From positions 1-64,000 of the forward strand of contig NZ_SWBM01000002.1 in the NCBI RefSeq assembly GCF_005116465.1: DNA of 64,000 nt, read 5' to 3'. Numbering within the stretch: the stretch's first letter is position 1; the number at the start of each line of letters is the position of its first letter. The notes below the pieces were generated by a model that did not search any database, was not told where the DNA came from, and saw nothing but the letters and a program-made list of their open reading frames with translations. Source of the stretch: Robertmurraya kyonggiensis. GTDB lineage: Bacteria; Bacillota; Bacilli; Bacillales; Cytobacillaceae. A program made the position numbers and the translations under genes. Of the stretch, positions 11,886 to 22,739 are shown in pieces.

Positions 11886-12006
11886 CATTCTAGAAGATTT
11901 TATTTTCTGGATAGGACGTATAGATATGATCGCGAAAGATGATAATCTTAAGGTGTTGTCTATATAATATTTTGTTGGTGAAGTTGCGTAGGTTGTAGGT
12001 GATAGT

Positions 12007-12372
12007 ATGAAGAAAGAAAATAGAGTAAAAAAGAATAAGGATTTTCAAGAGATTTTCAAAAAAGGAAAGTCTTTTGCCAATCGACAATTTGTTGTTTACT
12101 CATTAAGAAGACCAGGGCAGACGCATTTTCGAATTGGTTTATCAGTCAGTAAGAAGCTAGGGAACGCAGTGAAGCGAAACCAAATTAAGAGATACATACG
12201 CCAAGCTTTTTTAGAGCTTGAAGATGATTTACAAAATGAATTCGATTACATCATTATTGCGAGAAAGCCAGCAGCTGATATGGATTTCTTTGAAATCAAA
12301 AGTAGTTTAACTCATGTTTTAAAGCTGTCAAAGGTATTAAATGTGAAAAAGATAAATAAAAAATCACAATAA
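12007..12372 (+). CDS. rnpA: ribonuclease P protein component
   Basis: The protein cofactor of RNase P, which matures the 5' ends of tRNAs. It has 121 residues, close to the family's usual 115-120. It begins [23 protein letters not shown], and the RNR-like motif [23 protein letters not shown] is clear, as is [18 protein letters not shown] precedes the ATG by 4 nt. It lies between rpmH and yidC in the conserved order. Confidence 0.97.
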   Translation: MKKENRVKKNKDFQEIFKKGKSFANRQFVVYSLRRPGQTHFRIGLSVSKKLGNAVKRNQIKRYIRQAFLELEDDLQNEFDYIIIARKPAADMDFFEIKSSLTHVLKLSKVLNVKKINKKSQ

Positions 12373-12401
12373 ATTTCTAGATCATCCATATTTCTAAAGC
12401 A

Positions 12402-12456
12402 TGGCCTATAAAAAGATGTTACAATACTCTTGATTCGTCAAAAATAGGCCTTTTTG
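12402..12456 (+). terminator. possible rnpA terminator
   Basis: GGCCTAT (12402-12408) and ATAGGCC (12445-12451) are perfect inverted arms followed by TTTTTG. The roughly 36-nt loop is long, so confidence is modest. Confidence 0.4.
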
Positions 12457-12502
12457 TTTAATAGCGAACTAATGAAATTTAAATATAAGGAGGAAATTAC
12501 GG

Positions 12503-13282
12503 TTGAAAAAGAGAATGTTTTTTTTAATCGGATTGGTTTTACTCACAACCTTGCTGACAGGGTGTACGGAATATAACCAGCCAATCACTTCAGAAAGTGA
12601 AGGGATTTGGAATGAGTATATCGTTTATCCATTGTCACAATTTATCGTAATGGTAGCAGAGTTCTTAGGAGGAAACTTCGGACTTTCCATTATTGTGGTA
12701 ACCATCTTAATTCGTTTGCTCATTTTACCACTGATGATTAAGCAAACAAAGAGTTCAAAAGCGATGCAAGCGATTCAGCCTGAAATGCAGGCGTTAAAAG
12801 AAAAATATAGCTCCAAAGATCAAAAAACACAGCAAAAACTTCAGCAGGAAACAATGGCATTGTTCCAAAAGCATAATGTCAATCCGATGGCTGGATGTTT
12901 CCCGATCTTTATTCAAATGCCAATTTTAATTGGTTTTTACCATGCTATTTCAAGAACGAGAGAAATTGCGGAACATGACTTCCTATGGTTTGATTTAGGC
13001 TCTCCAGATCCAATTTATCTGTTACCATTAATTGCAGGTGTTACGACGTTCATTCAGCAAAAAATGATGATGGCTGGTACAGCTAATCAGAACCCACAAA
13101 TGGCGATGATGCTTTGGATTATGCCAATCATGATTATCGTTTTTGCAATTAGCTTCCCAGCAGCATTATCTTTATACTGGGTAGTGGGGAATATCTTTAT
13201 GATTGTACAAACGTATTTCATTAAAGGTCCAGATTTAAAAACACAAAAAGAAACTGGTAAAGCGGGAGGAGCAAAAAAGTGA
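12503..13282 (+). CDS. yidC: membrane protein insertase YidC (SpoIIIJ)
   Basis: Inserts and folds integral membrane proteins; the SpoIIIJ form is also needed for sigma-G activation in the forespore of B. subtilis. It has 259 residues. An N-terminal lipoprotein signal ends in LLTGC, so Cys21 is the likely lipid attachment site. Membrane segments follow, with the family motif [19 protein letters not shown] and the terminal region [13 protein letters not shown]. The start is TTG at 12503, with AAGGAGG upstream. Its stop overlaps the jag start by 4 nt, so translation is probably coupled. Confidence 0.96.
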   Translation: MKKRMFFLIGLVLLTTLLTGCTEYNQPITSESEGIWNEYIVYPLSQFIVMVAEFLGGNFGLSIIVVTILIRLLILPLMIKQTKSSKAMQAIQPEMQALKEKYSSKDQKTQQKLQQETMALFQKHNVNPMAGCFPIFIQMPILIGFYHAISRTREIAEHDFLWFDLGSPDPIYLLPLIAGVTTFIQQKMMMAGTANQNPQMAMMLWIMPIMIIVFAISFPAALSLYWVVGNIFMIVQTYFIKGPDLKTQKETGKAGGAKK

Positions 13283-13896
13283 GACAAGTAACTGCTACCG
13301 GACAAACCGTCGTAGAAGCAGTCAAATCGGCTTTAGCTCAATTGGAAACAACAGAAGACCGCACAGAAGTGTCGATTATTGATGAAGGTAAAAAAGGGAT
13401 TTTCGGTTTTGGATCAAGACCGGCAATTGTGAAAGTAACCGTTAAAATTGATCCAGTAGAAGAAGCACAACAATTTTTGCTAGATGTTAGTGAAAAAATG
13501 GGTGTCGCAGCCAATATTGAAGTGAAAAGAGAGGGAAAACAAGTTCAATTTCTCCTTTCTGGAGAAAAAATGGCTCTTTTGATCGGAAAAAGAGGACAAA
13601 CTTTAAATTCACTTCAATACTTAACACAACTTGTTATTAATCGTTTTGCCGATCAGTATTTTACAGTTATTCTTGATGCAGAGGATTATCGCAAGAGAAG
13701 AAATGAGACATTGATTCATTTGGCTGAACGTCTTGCTGAAAAGGCACAGAGAACAGGCCAAAAAGTTACGTTAGAACCAATGCCTTCTTATGAAAGAAAA
13801 GTCATTCATACAGCATTGATGGGGAATAAGCGAATCAAAACTTATTCAGATGGTGTAGAACCGAATAGGCATATTGTGATTACGCCAAATAAGTAA
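13279..13896 (+). CDS. jag: RNA-binding protein Jag/KhpB
   Basis: A SpoIIIJ-associated protein of the Jag/EloR/KhpB family, which binds RNA and affects elongation and division. It has 205 residues. The N-terminal Jag domain begins [19 protein letters not shown]. The KH domain carries [18 protein letters not shown] at about 100-117, and the R3H domain ends near [21 protein letters not shown]. The GTG start overlaps the yidC stop. The pairing with yidC is universal in bacilli. Confidence 0.96.
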   Translation: MRQVTATGQTVVEAVKSALAQLETTEDRTEVSIIDEGKKGIFGFGSRPAIVKVTVKIDPVEEAQQFLLDVSEKMGVAANIEVKREGKQVQFLLSGEKMALLIGKRGQTLNSLQYLTQLVINRFADQYFTVILDAEDYRKRRNETLIHLAERLAEKAQRTGQKVTLEPMPSYERKVIHTALMGNKRIKTYSDGVEPNRHIVITPNK

Positions 13897-13902
13897 TCTT
13901 TA

Positions 13903-13939
13903 AACACTTTACTCTTAATTTCGAGTAGGGTGTTTTTTT
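13903..13939 (+). terminator. jag terminator
   Basis: AACACTTTACTC pairs with GAGTAGGGTGTT (12 bp including G-U pairs) around a TTAATTTC loop. Seven T residues follow. Confidence 0.85.
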
Positions 13940-13955
13940 ATGTCTGCAAATGGTT

Positions 13956-14035
13956 CGTGGATAAGGGAGTTTTATTGTTATTCACATGTGGATAAGATAA
14001 AATAAAGCATATTGACGATAAAAACATGTGGATAA
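13956..14035. promoter_or_regulatory. DnaA-box cluster upstream of mnmE
   Basis: Two perfect boxes in complement form (TGTGGATAA) lie at 13987-13995 and 14027-14035. TTATTCACA at 13978-13986 abuts the first as an inverted pair, and CGTGGATAA lies at 13956-13964. Three of the four sites have one mismatch or none. The cluster is about 2.5 kb beyond the oriC array, in the 236-bp jag-mnmE gap. It may titrate DnaA or regulate mnmE. Confidence 0.75.
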
Positions 14036-14132
14036 CTAAGGAGAAAGGCTTTTTCTGAAGAAAAGCATGTGCTATTCTATAATTTTGGAATAGGTATTTA
14101 TAGATTTTGTTTGACGAAAAGAGGTGTCAAGG

Positions 14133-15518
14133 GTGCAATTAGATACAATCGCAGCAATATCAACTCCAATGGGAGAAGGCGCAATTGCTATTGTACGTTT
14201 AAGTGGTGAGCAAGCAATCGAAATTGCAGGAAGGCTTTTTCAAGGAGTTGGTGGGAAGAAGCTAACGGATGTTGCATCCCATACCATACATTATGGGCAT
14301 TTAATCGATCCACGGACAGAAGAGGTTGCTGAGGAAGTAATGGTTTCTGTGATGAAGGGGCCAAAAACTTTTACAAAAGAAGATGTAGTTGAAATAAATT
14401 GTCATGGTGGCCTCGTTTCAGTTAATCGTGTGCTACAGCTTGTCTTAAATGCAGGAGCAAGATTGGCAGATCCAGGTGAATTTACAAAACGAGCTTTCTT
14501 AAATGGGCGGATTGATTTATCCCAAGCAGAAGCGGTTATGGATTTAATTCGCGCGAAAACGGATCGGGCTATGAACGTGGCATTGGGTCAAATGGAAGGG
14601 CGATTATCGCGATTAATTTCAAGACTTCGTCAAGAAATTTTAGAGACGTTGGCTCATGTGGAAGTAAATATTGATTATCCTGAGTATGATGATGTGGAAG
14701 AAATGACACATCAACTTTTAATAGAGAAAGCACAATATGTAAGAGAAGAAATTAAGAAACTCTTACAAACTTCCCAACAGGGAAAAATTTTACGAGAAGG
14801 ACTTTCGACTGTTATTGTCGGACGACCTAATGTTGGAAAGTCGTCCTTGTTGAATAGTTTAGTGCATGAGAACAAAGCGATTGTAACAGATATTCCTGGA
14901 ACGACCCGTGATGTCATAGAAGAATATGTGAATGTAAGAGGAGTACCTTTGAGACTTCTTGATACGGCTGGAATTCGTGAAACGGAAGATATTGTCGAGC
15001 GAATTGGGGTCGAACGTTCAAGGCAAGTTTTAAAAGAGGCGGATTTAATTTTACTTGTTCTGAATTACGCGGATGATTTAACAGTAGAAGATGAGAATAT
15101 TTTTAAAGCGGTTGAGGGAATGGACGTTATCGTCATCGTGAATAAAACCGATTTACCTCAGAAAATCGATTTAGATCGTGTGAAAGACTTAGCGAAGGAT
15201 CATAAGCTTGTGACAACATCATTGCTTGAGGATGTTGGGATCGATGAATTAGAAGAGGCAATTGCTGCTTTATTCTTTGCAGGCTCGATTGAGGCAGGAG
15301 ACATGACGTATGTATCGAATAGTCGCCATATCGCCTTGTTAAATCAATCTCTAAATTCAATCGAGGAAGCAATTACAAACGTTCAAGCAGGGGTTCCGAT
15401 CGATATCGTTCAAATCGATTTAACAAGAACGTGGGAGCTTTTAGGAGAAATTATCGGTGAAAGTGTACATGAGAGCTTAATCGACCAGTTATTCTCACAA
15501 TTTTGTTTAGGGAAGTAA
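14133..15518 (+). CDS. mnmE: tRNA modification GTPase MnmE
   Basis: A K+-activated GTPase that with MnmG makes the cmnm5U34 modification of tRNA wobble uridines. It has 461 residues. The N-terminal domain begins [25 protein letters not shown]. The GTPase domain has G1 [13 protein letters not shown]3 [10 protein letters not shown] and G4 NKTD. The invariant C-terminus FCLGK bears the catalytic cysteine. GTG 14133 is preferred over GTG 14124 because GAGGTG (14121-14126) then lies 6 nt upstream. mnmG follows 52 bp later. Confidence 0.98.
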   Translation: MQLDTIAAISTPMGEGAIAIVRLSGEQAIEIAGRLFQGVGGKKLTDVASHTIHYGHLIDPRTEEVAEEVMVSVMKGPKTFTKEDVVEINCHGGLVSVNRVLQLVLNAGARLADPGEFTKRAFLNGRIDLSQAEAVMDLIRAKTDRAMNVALGQMEGRLSRLISRLRQEILETLAHVEVNIDYPEYDDVEEMTHQLLIEKAQYVREEIKKLLQTSQQGKILREGLSTVIVGRPNVGKSSLLNSLVHENKAIVTDIPGTTRDVIEEYVNVRGVPLRLLDTAGIRETEDIVERIGVERSRQVLKEADLILLVLNYADDLTVEDENIFKAVEGMDVIVIVNKTDLPQKIDLDRVKDLAKDHKLVTTSLLEDVGIDELEEAIAALFFAGSIEAGDMTYVSNSRHIALLNQSLNSIEEAITNVQAGVPIDIVQIDLTRTWELLGEIIGESVHESLIDQLFSQFCLGK

Positions 15519-15570
15519 ATAGAAACAGAAAATAGTGTTATTTATAACGTAGAAGCTAGGAGGCAGCGTA

Positions 15571-17460
15571 ATGCAATACGAGGCTGGAAATTATGATGTC
15601 ATCGTCATTGGTGCTGGTCATGCGGGAGCGGAAGCAGGATTAGCAGCAGCTCGTCAAGGTGCGAAGACTTTGGTATTAACAATCAATTTAGATATGGTAG
15701 CATTCATGCCGTGTAATCCATCTGTTGGTGGGCCGGCAAAAGGGATTGTTGTAAGGGAAATCGATGCCTTGGGTGGAGAAATGGGCAAAAACATCGATAA
15801 AACATATATTCAAATGCGCATGCTCAATACAGGAAAAGGACCTGCTGTACGAGCATTGAGAGCTCAAGCAGATAAATTTGCCTATCAGCATGAAATGAAA
15901 AAGACAATGGAAGACGAACCGAACTTAACCCTAGTACAAGGGATGGTTGAGCAATTAATCATCGAAGACGATACATGTAAAGGGGTTATTACGAAAACGG
16001 GTGCGAAATATACGGCTAAAACGGTTGTTATTACGACAGGTACCTTCTTACGTGGGGAAATTATTTTAGGCGAACTCAAATATTCAAGTGGTCCGAATAA
16101 TCAGCAGCCTTCCATTCGACTTTCTGAACACCTAGAAGAGCTAGGATTTGATCTTGTTCGTTTTAAAACAGGAACACCTCCGCGTGTAGACAGTCTTACG
16201 ATTGATTATAGTAAAACGGAAATTCAACCTGGTGATGATGAGCCAAGGGCTTTTTCTTACGAAACAACGAAATATATTACGGATCAGCTACCATGCTGGT
16301 TGACGTATACGAACGAAAAAACGCATCAAATTATTGATAGTAACCTGCATCGTTCACCTATGTATTCCGGTATGATCAAAGGAACTGGTCCTCGTTATTG
16401 TCCATCGATTGAAGATAAGATCGTTCGCTTTAATGATAAGCCGAGACATCAAATTTTCTTAGAACCTGAAGGTAGAAATACGCAGGAAGTATACGTCCAA
16501 GGACTTTCTACAAGCTTACCAGAGGATGTACAGCATAAGATTCTACAAACACTTCCTGGTTTAGAAAATGTGCAAATGATGCGTGCTGGCTATGCGATTG
16601 AATATGATGCGATCGTACCGACACAGCTTTGGCCAACATTAGAAACGAAGAAAATTAAAAATCTCTATACAGCTGGCCAAATTAACGGAACATCTGGATA
16701 TGAAGAAGCAGCTGGTCAAGGCCTAATGGCTGGCCTTAATGCTGGAAGAAGAGCTCTTGGAAGAGATGAAGTGATCCTAAGTCGTTCAGATGCTTACATT
16801 GGTGTATTAATCGATGATTTAGTAACAAAAGGAACAAATGAACCTTATCGTCTTTTAACATCACGTGCTGAATACCGACTTCTTTTAAGACATGATAATG
16901 CTGATTTACGTTTAACGGAAATTGGTCATCAGGTTGGCTTGATTAGTGAAGAGCGTTATCAAAAATTCTTGGCTAAAAAAGCGGCAGTTGAAGCGGAAAA
17001 GGAAAGATTACAATCGATTATTATTAAGCCAAAGCAAGAAGTGCAAGAGCTTATTAAGAGTCAGGGTGGAAGCGAGTTGAAGGATGGGATTAAAGCCATT
17101 GATTTGCTGAAGCGTCCTGAAATGAGTTATGGACATATTGCCCAAATCGTTCCGAGTGAAGTGGAATTAGATGATGAAGTAACAGAGCAGGTTGAAATCC
17201 AAGTGAAGTATGAAGGGTATATTGAAAAATCTCTTCAGCAGGTTGAACGTTTAAAGAAAATGGAAAACAAAAAGATTCCAACCGATATCGACTACGATGC
17301 GATTCCGAGTCTTGCTTCTGAAGCTAGACAAAAGCTTAAGAAAGTACTTCCTCTTTCGATTGCACAAGCATCACGTATTTCAGGAGTAAATCCTGCAGAT
17401 ATCTCCATCTTGCTTGTTTATTTAGAACAAGGAAGAATTGCTAGAGTTTCGAATGAATAG
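15571..17460 (+). CDS. mnmG: tRNA uridine-5-carboxymethylaminomethyl modification enzyme MnmG (GidA)
   Basis: The FAD-dependent partner of MnmE in wobble-uridine modification. It has 629 residues, the full family length. The FAD-binding fold [20 protein letters not shown] is at about 12-31. The motifs [20 protein letters not shown] and [17 protein letters not shown] (the second nucleotide-binding signature) follow. The C-terminal helical domain ends [25 protein letters not shown] precedes the ATG. Confidence 0.98.
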   Translation: MQYEAGNYDVIVIGAGHAGAEAGLAAARQGAKTLVLTINLDMVAFMPCNPSVGGPAKGIVVREIDALGGEMGKNIDKTYIQMRMLNTGKGPAVRALRAQADKFAYQHEMKKTMEDEPNLTLVQGMVEQLIIEDDTCKGVITKTGAKYTAKTVVITTGTFLRGEIILGELKYSSGPNNQQPSIRLSEHLEELGFDLVRFKTGTPPRVDSLTIDYSKTEIQPGDDEPRAFSYETTKYITDQLPCWLTYTNEKTHQIIDSNLHRSPMYSGMIKGTGPRYCPSIEDKIVRFNDKPRHQIFLEPEGRNTQEVYVQGLSTSLPEDVQHKILQTLPGLENVQMMRAGYAIEYDAIVPTQLWPTLETKKIKNLYTAGQINGTSGYEEAAGQGLMAGLNAGRRALGRDEVILSRSDAYIGVLIDDLVTKGTNEPYRLLTSRAEYRLLLRHDNADLRLTEIGHQVGLISEERYQKFLAKKAAVEAEKERLQSIIIKPKQEVQELIKSQGGSELKDGIKAIDLLKRPEMSYGHIAQIVPSEVELDDEVTEQVEIQVKYEGYIEKSLQQVERLKKMENKKIPTDIDYDAIPSLASEARQKLKKVLPLSIAQASRISGVNPADISILLVYLEQGRIARVSNE

Positions 17461-17488
17461 GAACCTTTAAATAGGTTCCTCTCTTTTC
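17460..17488 (+). terminator. mnmG terminator
   Basis: GGAACCT and AGGTTCC pair around TTAAAT, followed by the T-rich tail TCTCTTTT. The stem starts at the last base of the stop codon. Confidence 0.7.
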
Positions 17489-17517
17489 GTATTAATAATT
17501 AGGAAAGGGTTTGACCG

Positions 17518-18234
17518 ATGAAAACGGAAGAATTTCTAGGAATGCTGCATGAGAAAGGGATTGACCTTTCACCTGAGCAAATGTCCCAATTTGAGACATA
17601 TTTTCATACGCTAGTAGAATGGAATGAAAAAATGAACCTAACGGCGATTACGAATAAGCCAGAGGTTTATTTGAAGCATTTTTATGATTCTATTTCTGCA
17701 GCCTTTTATTTTGATTTTAAAAGACCAATACATATTTGTGATGTTGGAGCAGGTGCTGGATTCCCAAGCGTTCCAATCAAAATAGCCTTCCCTGACATAC
17801 ATGTGACCATTGTTGACTCTTTGAACAAGAGAATTACCTTTCTCGAGCATTTAGCCAAGGAATTAAAACTAGAAAATGTCCGTTTTATCCATGATCGTGC
17901 GGAAACCTTTGGTCAAAATAAGGATCACCGCGAGGCCTATGATGTCGTAACAGCTCGTGCAGTAGCGAGACTTTCAGTTCTAAGTGAGCTTTGCCTTCCT
18001 TTAGTGAAGGTTGGCGGGAATTTTGTAGCGATGAAGGCTGCGAATGCGAAAGAAGAAATCGAGGCGGGAAAAAAGGCGATTACTACCCTTGGTGGGAAAA
18101 TGAAGGATTTCCACTCCTTTACCTTGCCACTTGAAGAAAGTGAACGAAATATTATCATTGTGGACAAAGAGAGGCCCACTCCAAAGAAATATCCTCGTAA
18201 ACCAGGTGTTCCGAATAAGACTCCGATTGAATAA
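17518..18234 (+). CDS. rsmG: 16S rRNA (guanine-N7) methyltransferase RsmG (GidB)
   Basis: Methylates N7 of G527 in 16S rRNA with S-adenosylmethionine. It has 238 residues. The SAM-binding glycine motif [18 protein letters not shown] is at about 75-92, and the family signature [10 protein letters not shown] is at about 36-45. AGGAAAGG precedes the ATG. It follows mnmG in the conserved mnmE-mnmG-rsmG-noc order. Confidence 0.97.
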   Translation: MKTEEFLGMLHEKGIDLSPEQMSQFETYFHTLVEWNEKMNLTAITNKPEVYLKHFYDSISAAFYFDFKRPIHICDVGAGAGFPSVPIKIAFPDIHVTIVDSLNKRITFLEHLAKELKLENVRFIHDRAETFGQNKDHREAYDVVTARAVARLSVLSELCLPLVKVGGNFVAMKAANAKEEIEAGKKAITTLGGKMKDFHSFTLPLEESERNIIIVDKERPTPKKYPRKPGVPNKTPIE

Positions 18235-18357
18235 AAGGAAATGTCCTACCTTTTTTGGTGAAAGTATGGCATAATTTTTAGTAGAGTTTCATGCAGGAAA
18301 CAAGCTTTTAATAGAGAATTAATTAGTTAGGGAGTTTCGTAAAGGTGGTGCAAAGTG

Positions 18358-19233
18358 ATGAAGCAATCTTTCTCACGCTTTTTTGGCCTGGGCGAAAGGG
18401 AAGACCAAACTGAAATAGAAGTAGGCGAACAAACGGAATTTGTCGCGCACGAAAATCGTGAAGAGATCCGCAAGATCCCGATAGATGATATCGTGCCCAA
18501 CCGTTTTCAACCTAGAACGGTTTTTGCTGAGGATAAAATAGAAGAGTTATCTCGTACCATTCATACTCATGGTATTATCCAACCAATTGTGGTGAGAGAA
18601 TACGAAGAGAATAAGTTTGAAATCATTGCCGGTGAACGTAGATGGAGAGCAATGAAAATGCTTGGTTGGGATACAGTCCCTGCCATCGTCAAAAATATGA
18701 ATGATACAGAAACGGCTTCAGTAGCCTTAATTGAAAATCTTCAAAGAGAAGAGCTTTCTCCAATTGAAGAAGCAATTGCATACGGAAAATTACTTGAACT
18801 TCATAATTTAACGCAAGAGGCGCTTGCTCAAAGACTTGGGAAAGGTCAGTCCACTGTTGCCAACAAGCTTCGTTTGCTTAAATTGCCGCAAGAGATTCAG
18901 GACGCTTTATTAGCTAAAGCAATTACAGAGAGACATGCACGTTCCTTAATACCATTAAAGGATCCAGCCAAACAAATTCAATTGCTTGCTGAGATTATTG
19001 AGAAGAACTTAAACGTTAAGCAAACAGAAGAGCGAGTTGTAAAACTGTTAGAGCAACCAAAAGATAAAGTTAAACCAAAGCGGAAAGCATTTAGCAAGGA
19101 TATGCGTATTGCTGTAAATACGATTCGCCAGTCTTTAACAATGGTTTCTGATAGTGGAATCAATTTAGATTCGGAAGAAGAAGAATTTGAAGAATACTAT
19201 CAATTTACAATCAAAATTCCAAAGAAAAAGTAG
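18358..19233 (+). CDS. noc: nucleoid occlusion protein Noc
   Basis: A ParB-family CTP-dependent DNA clamp that binds Noc sites and the membrane and blocks FtsZ assembly over the nucleoid. It has 291 residues. The N-terminal membrane-targeting amphipathic helix [13 protein letters not shown] is retained. The ParB/CTP motif [11 protein letters not shown] and the helix-turn-helix [22 protein letters not shown] follow. ATG 18358 or GTG 18355 could both serve (AAAGGTGG upstream); 18358 matches the B. subtilis start. No ATTTCCCGGGAAAT-like Noc site was seen in this window. Confidence 0.95.
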   Translation: MKQSFSRFFGLGEREDQTEIEVGEQTEFVAHENREEIRKIPIDDIVPNRFQPRTVFAEDKIEELSRTIHTHGIIQPIVVREYEENKFEIIAGERRWRAMKMLGWDTVPAIVKNMNDTETASVALIENLQREELSPIEEAIAYGKLLELHNLTQEALAQRLGKGQSTVANKLRLLKLPQEIQDALLAKAITERHARSLIPLKDPAKQIQLLAEIIEKNLNVKQTEERVVKLLEQPKDKVKPKRKAFSKDMRIAVNTIRQSLTMVSDSGINLDSEEEEFEEYYQFTIKIPKKK

Positions 19234-19274
19234 CTTACTGAACTAATTTTTTTATCAATATGAGTCGATTTTTA

Positions 19275-19317
19275 GGAGAGAAATTAAACATTTTGTTTAG
19301 TTTCTCTTATTTTTTTG
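19275..19317 (+). terminator. noc terminator
   Basis: AGAGAAA-TTAAAC pairs with GTTTAG-TTTCTCT around a short loop, followed by ATTTTTTT. This separates noc from soj. Confidence 0.8.
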
Positions 19318-19446
19318 TCGTTAAATATAATCTGGAAAACAAAAATATGATTCTCTTTTCTTTTTTCATGATAAAATAGAATACATGATTGCTAGTTTGT
19401 ATATAAAGAGGCAAAAAATAGTAGGGAATTGAAGGTAGGTGATACC

Positions 19447-20208
19447 GTGGGTAAAATTTTATCAATTGCAAATCAAAAAGGGGGAGTTGGCAAAACAACC
19501 ACCTCCGTTAACTTAGGCGCCTGCTTAGCATATATAGGGAAAAAAGTATTATTAGTTGATATTGACCCTCAAGGAAATGCAACGAGTGGGGTAGGGTTAG
19601 AGAAAGCGGATATTGATCAATGTGTCTATGATGTATTAGTAGATGATGTTGAAGCAGTAAAGGTTATTCGACCAACCGGCGTGGAAAATCTTTTCGCTAT
19701 CCCTGCAACGATTCAGCTTGCTGGAGCGGAGATCGAACTTGTTCCAACGATTTCAAGAGAGGTTCGCTTGAAGAGAGCGCTAGAAGAAGTAAAGGATCAA
19801 TATGATTATATTATCATCGATTGTCCTCCATCTTTAGGACTTCTTACGTTGAATGCTTTAACTGCCTCTGACGCTGTTTTAATCCCTGTTCAATGTGAAT
19901 ACTACGCTTTAGAAGGATTAAGCCAATTGCTTAATACCGTCAGACTTGTACAAAAGCATCTAAATCAAGATTTGAAAATTGAAGGTGTTTTGTTAACAAT
20001 GCTTGATGCACGTACGAACCTTGGTTTACAGGTCATTGAAGAAGTGAAAAAATATTTCCAGGACAAGGTTTATCAAACTGTTATCCCAAGAAATATTCGT
20101 TTGAGTGAAGCTCCGAGTCATGGAGAACCAATCATCATCTATGATCCTAAATCTCGAGGCGCTGAAGTGTACTTAGACTTAGCAAAGGAAGTGGCTGTAA
20201 ATGGCTAA
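19447..20208 (+). CDS. soj: chromosome partitioning ATPase ParA (Soj)
   Basis: A deviant Walker A ATPase that with Spo0J segregates origins and modulates DnaA. It has 253 residues. NQKGGVGKTTTSVNLGACLA contains the signature lysines, and DIDPQGNATSG and DYIIIDCPPSLGLLT follow. The GTG at 19447 gives MGKILSIANQKGG, matching B. subtilis Soj. AGGTAGGTGAT lies just upstream, inside the longer TTG-started frame. The stop overlaps spo0J by 8 nt. Confidence 0.97.
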   Translation: MGKILSIANQKGGVGKTTTSVNLGACLAYIGKKVLLVDIDPQGNATSGVGLEKADIDQCVYDVLVDDVEAVKVIRPTGVENLFAIPATIQLAGAEIELVPTISREVRLKRALEEVKDQYDYIIIDCPPSLGLLTLNALTASDAVLIPVQCEYYALEGLSQLLNTVRLVQKHLNQDLKIEGVLLTMLDARTNLGLQVIEEVKKYFQDKVYQTVIPRNIRLSEAPSHGEPIIIYDPKSRGAEVYLDLAKEVAVNG

Positions 20209-21061
20209 AGGATTAGGAAAAGGATTAGATGCTTTTTTTGCTAATATGGAGCCTGAAAAAGAAGAGGTAGTAAGAGAAGTTAGTTTAAAAGAGCTTCGTC
20301 CGAACCCTTATCAACCACGGAAAATCTTTGATAAAGAAGCCATCGAAGAATTAAAAAATTCGATTTTAGAGCATGGTATCTTACAACCGATTATTGTGAG
20401 AAAAAGCATTAAGGGTTATGAAATTGTAGTCGGAGAACGTCGCTTTAGAGCTGCATCAGAAGCGAAGCTTGAAAAAGTACCGGTTGTTGTTCGTGACTTA
20501 TCTGAGCAACAAATGATGGAGTTAGCTATTTTAGAAAATCTTCAGAGGGAAGATTTGACGCCAATTGAAGAGGCAGCAGCTTATCAGTTACTTATGGAAA
20601 AGCTTTCGTTTACACAAGAACAGTTGGCAAAACGACTTGGCAAAAGTAGACCGCATATTGCAAACCATATTCGGTTACTTTCATTGCCTCCACAAATTCA
20701 GCAACTCATCTCTGATGGGAAAATTTCAATGGGCCATGGTCGTGCGCTATTAGGGCTTAGAAAAAAAGAAAAGATGAATCCTATTGTTGATAAGATTCTT
20801 AAAGAAGGATTAAATGTTCGTCAACTAGAGCAATTAATTCAAGAAATAAATGAAAATGTTTCACGTGAAACAAAGAAAGCAAAACCGGAAAAAAATGTCT
20901 TTATTCGTGCCCAAGAATCCTTCCTGCGTGAAAGATTTGGGACAACCGTCAATATTAAGCAAAACAAAAATAAGAAAAAGGGAAAAATTGAAATTGAATT
21001 TTTCTCATCAGAAGATTTAGAGAGAATACTAGAATTGCTAGAATCGAATCAATCTTCATAA
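20201..21061 (+). CDS. spo0J: chromosome partitioning protein ParB (Spo0J)
   Basis: A CTP-dependent clamp that loads at parS and recruits SMC condensin to the origin. It has 286 residues. The N-terminus MAKGLGKGLDAFF, the arginine-rich CTP-binding patch GERRFRAASEAKL and the helix-turn-helix FTQEQLAKRLGKSRPHIANHIRLL are clear. A perfect parS lies inside the coding region, as in B. subtilis. It overlaps soj by 8 nt and is cotranscribed with it. Confidence 0.97.
   Translation: MAKGLGKGLDAFFANMEPEKEEVVREVSLKELRPNPYQPRKIFDKEAIEELKNSILEHGILQPIIVRKSIKGYEIVVGERRFRAASEAKLEKVPVVVRDLSEQQMMELAILENLQREDLTPIEEAAAYQLLMEKLSFTQEQLAKRLGKSRPHIANHIRLLSLPPQIQQLISDGKISMGHGRALLGLRKKEKMNPIVDKILKEGLNVRQLEQLIQEINENVSRETKKAKPEKNVFIRAQESFLRERFGTTVNIKQNKNKKKGKIEIEFFSSEDLERILELLESNQSS
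20857..20872. promoter_or_regulatory. parS: parS site within spo0J
   Basis: TGTTTCACGTGAAACA is a perfect 16-bp palindrome matching the parS consensus. It encodes part of NVSRETK in Spo0J. Confidence 0.95.
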
Positions 21062-21085
21062 GCCATCTTAGGATGGTTTATTTTT
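21060..21085 (+). terminator. spo0J terminator
   Basis: AAGCCATC and GATGGTTT pair around a TTAG loop (one G-U pair), followed by ATTTTT. Confidence 0.7.
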
Positions 21086-21158
21086 ATGGTGATTTGAGAT
21101 GTATTTTTGAGTGATCTCTATTCATAAACGAAATTTATACAACTAAAGGTGAGACAGA

Positions 21159-21866
21159 ATGTTTTTATTAGGAACCATTGTGAATGGATTGCTCATTATT
21201 ATCGGAACTTTGTTAGGAAAACTGCTCCATCGCATCCCAGAAGGTGTAAAGGGGACAGTCATGCATGGAATTGGTCTTGCTGTTGTTGTCTTAGGTGTTC
21301 AAATGGGTCTTAAAAGCTCCAATTTCTTAATCATTATCATAAGTCTAGTTTTCGGTACGGTAATTGGCGAATTTAGTGATTTAGAGGGGAAACTCAATAG
21401 GCTTGGGGACTGGATTGAATTAAAAATAGGTAAGGGGAACGGACAAGGGAGTATCTCTCAAGGTTTCGTTACTGGAACACTTATCTTCGTAATCGGTGCG
21501 ATGGGAATCATCGGTGCTCTTGATAGCGGAATAAGAGGCGATCATGCAGTATTATATACGAAGTCGATTATCGATGGATTTACAGCGATTATTTTGACAA
21601 CTACATTAGGAATTGGTGTGATTTTCTCTGCTATTCCTGTGATGGTATACGAAGGATTAATTGCGTTATTTGCCACGCAAATTGACCGCGTTGTTCCTCA
21701 AGCATTGATGGATAGCTTTATTGTCGAAATGACTTCAGTAGGTGGTGTCATGATTTTTGCCATTGGTCTCAATATGATCGGAATTACGAAAATACGTGTT
21801 GCCAATCTACTACCTGGAATTTTGGTCACTGCAGTAATTGTGACTGTCATGTATTTCTTTGCATAA
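21159..21866 (+). CDS. DUF554 family membrane protein
   Basis: A 235-residue integral membrane protein of the DUF554 (YqgA/YdfK-like) family, function unknown. The start MFLLGTIVNGLLIIIGTLLGKLL and the repeated glycine-rich hydrophobic segments fit about seven transmembrane helices. The segment FVIGAMGIIGALDSGIRGDH is characteristic of the family. AAAGGTGAGAC precedes the ATG. It lies between spo0J and the convergent yyaC; the family is not at this place in B. subtilis. Confidence 0.85.
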   Translation: MFLLGTIVNGLLIIIGTLLGKLLHRIPEGVKGTVMHGIGLAVVVLGVQMGLKSSNFLIIIISLVFGTVIGEFSDLEGKLNRLGDWIELKIGKGNGQGSISQGFVTGTLIFVIGAMGIIGALDSGIRGDHAVLYTKSIIDGFTAIILTTTLGIGVIFSAIPVMVYEGLIALFATQIDRVVPQALMDSFIVEMTSVGGVMIFAIGLNMIGITKIRVANLLPGILVTAVIVTVMYFFA

Positions 21867-21869
21867 GTA

Positions 21870-21903
21870 TTAAGAGAGACTGTCGAACGACAGTCTCTCT
21901 TAA
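21870..21903. terminator. bidirectional terminator between DUF554 gene and yyaC
   Basis: A perfect 16-bp inverted repeat (TTAAGAGAGACTGTCG and its complement) has a 2-nt AA spacer. It lies between two convergent genes, with A/T-rich flanks on both sides. Confidence 0.85.
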
Positions 21904-21914
21904 TTTTAATATAT

Positions 21915-22544
21915 TTATCTTATCTGTTCCTGATCCCATTCTAATTTTAAATTCGACCAATTGTTCTTAGGGTGGTAAGTAGTACTCGCTTCATATATGC
22001 CATTTGCAATCACCTTTGCCATTTTTAGCACTAGGTTTAATCGAGTATTTTGTAAAACGAAAAACTCCATGAATCCACTCACATTAACGATGCCAGTAAT
22101 ATGAAGTTCCCCAACGTCAGGTAATTCCTTTTTGACACCTGCTCCAGGCTTTACAGGACCTTCACCAACTTGAATAGCTCCTACACTTTTCAATCTCCCC
22201 AAACACGCGTCAATCCCAATAATAATTGGGTTTAAGTGCTTTGCTTCAATTTCTTTCATTTTTTCTTCTAAATTGACAGCATGAATAGGATCTTCAAGTG
22301 TCCCATACACATGAAAGGGTGCAATTTCTTTTTCTTCTAAAAGTGTCCCGATTAGTGGACCTAATGAATCTCCAGTGGAACGATCTGTACCGATACAAAC
22401 AAATACAACTGGACGATTGACTACTCTTACAGGTAATAATGAAACGAGCTCAATGGCGATTTTCTGCGATGCCTTTTGTTCATCAAAGAAAATTCGTGAC
22501 TCTGAATCATTGCCTTTATCAAACAAGCTAGATTTTAGATTCAT
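21915..22544 (-). CDS. yyaC: sporulation-associated protein YyaC (DUF1256)
   Basis: A 209-residue protein of the YyaC/DUF1256 family, which resembles germination-protease folds and is restricted to spore formers. The core is RPVVFVCIGTDRSTGDSLGPLIG, then PIIIGIDACLGRL and KPGAGVKKELPDVGELHITGIVNVSG. The ATG at 22544 is preceded by GGGAGTG at good spacing; the frame could extend 45 residues further without family support. It is transcribed against the surrounding genes, as in B. subtilis. The biochemical role is not established. Confidence 0.92.
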   Translation of the reverse strand: MNLKSSLFDKGNDSESRIFFDEQKASQKIAIELVSLLPVRVVNRPVVFVCIGTDRSTGDSLGPLIGTLLEEKEIAPFHVYGTLEDPIHAVNLEEKMKEIEAKHLNPIIIGIDACLGRLKSVGAIQVGEGPVKPGAGVKKELPDVGELHITGIVNVSGFMEFFVLQNTRLNLVLKMAKVIANGIYEASTTYHPKNNWSNLKLEWDQEQIR

Positions 22545-22739
22545 TGGTTCCACTCCCGAAAAATTAGTAGTAACAGTATATGGAAAAATAGTGAAATCTA
22601 TACGTACTAGTTTTGAATCTCGCAGAAATAGTGGGAGAAAAATTTTTGAATCTAGTGGACAAGCCCTACAAACTTTCATGAAAAATTGCTAAAATAGTTA
22701 TATTGTATAAAAGGAAGTAGTTATGAAGGAGTGATCACA

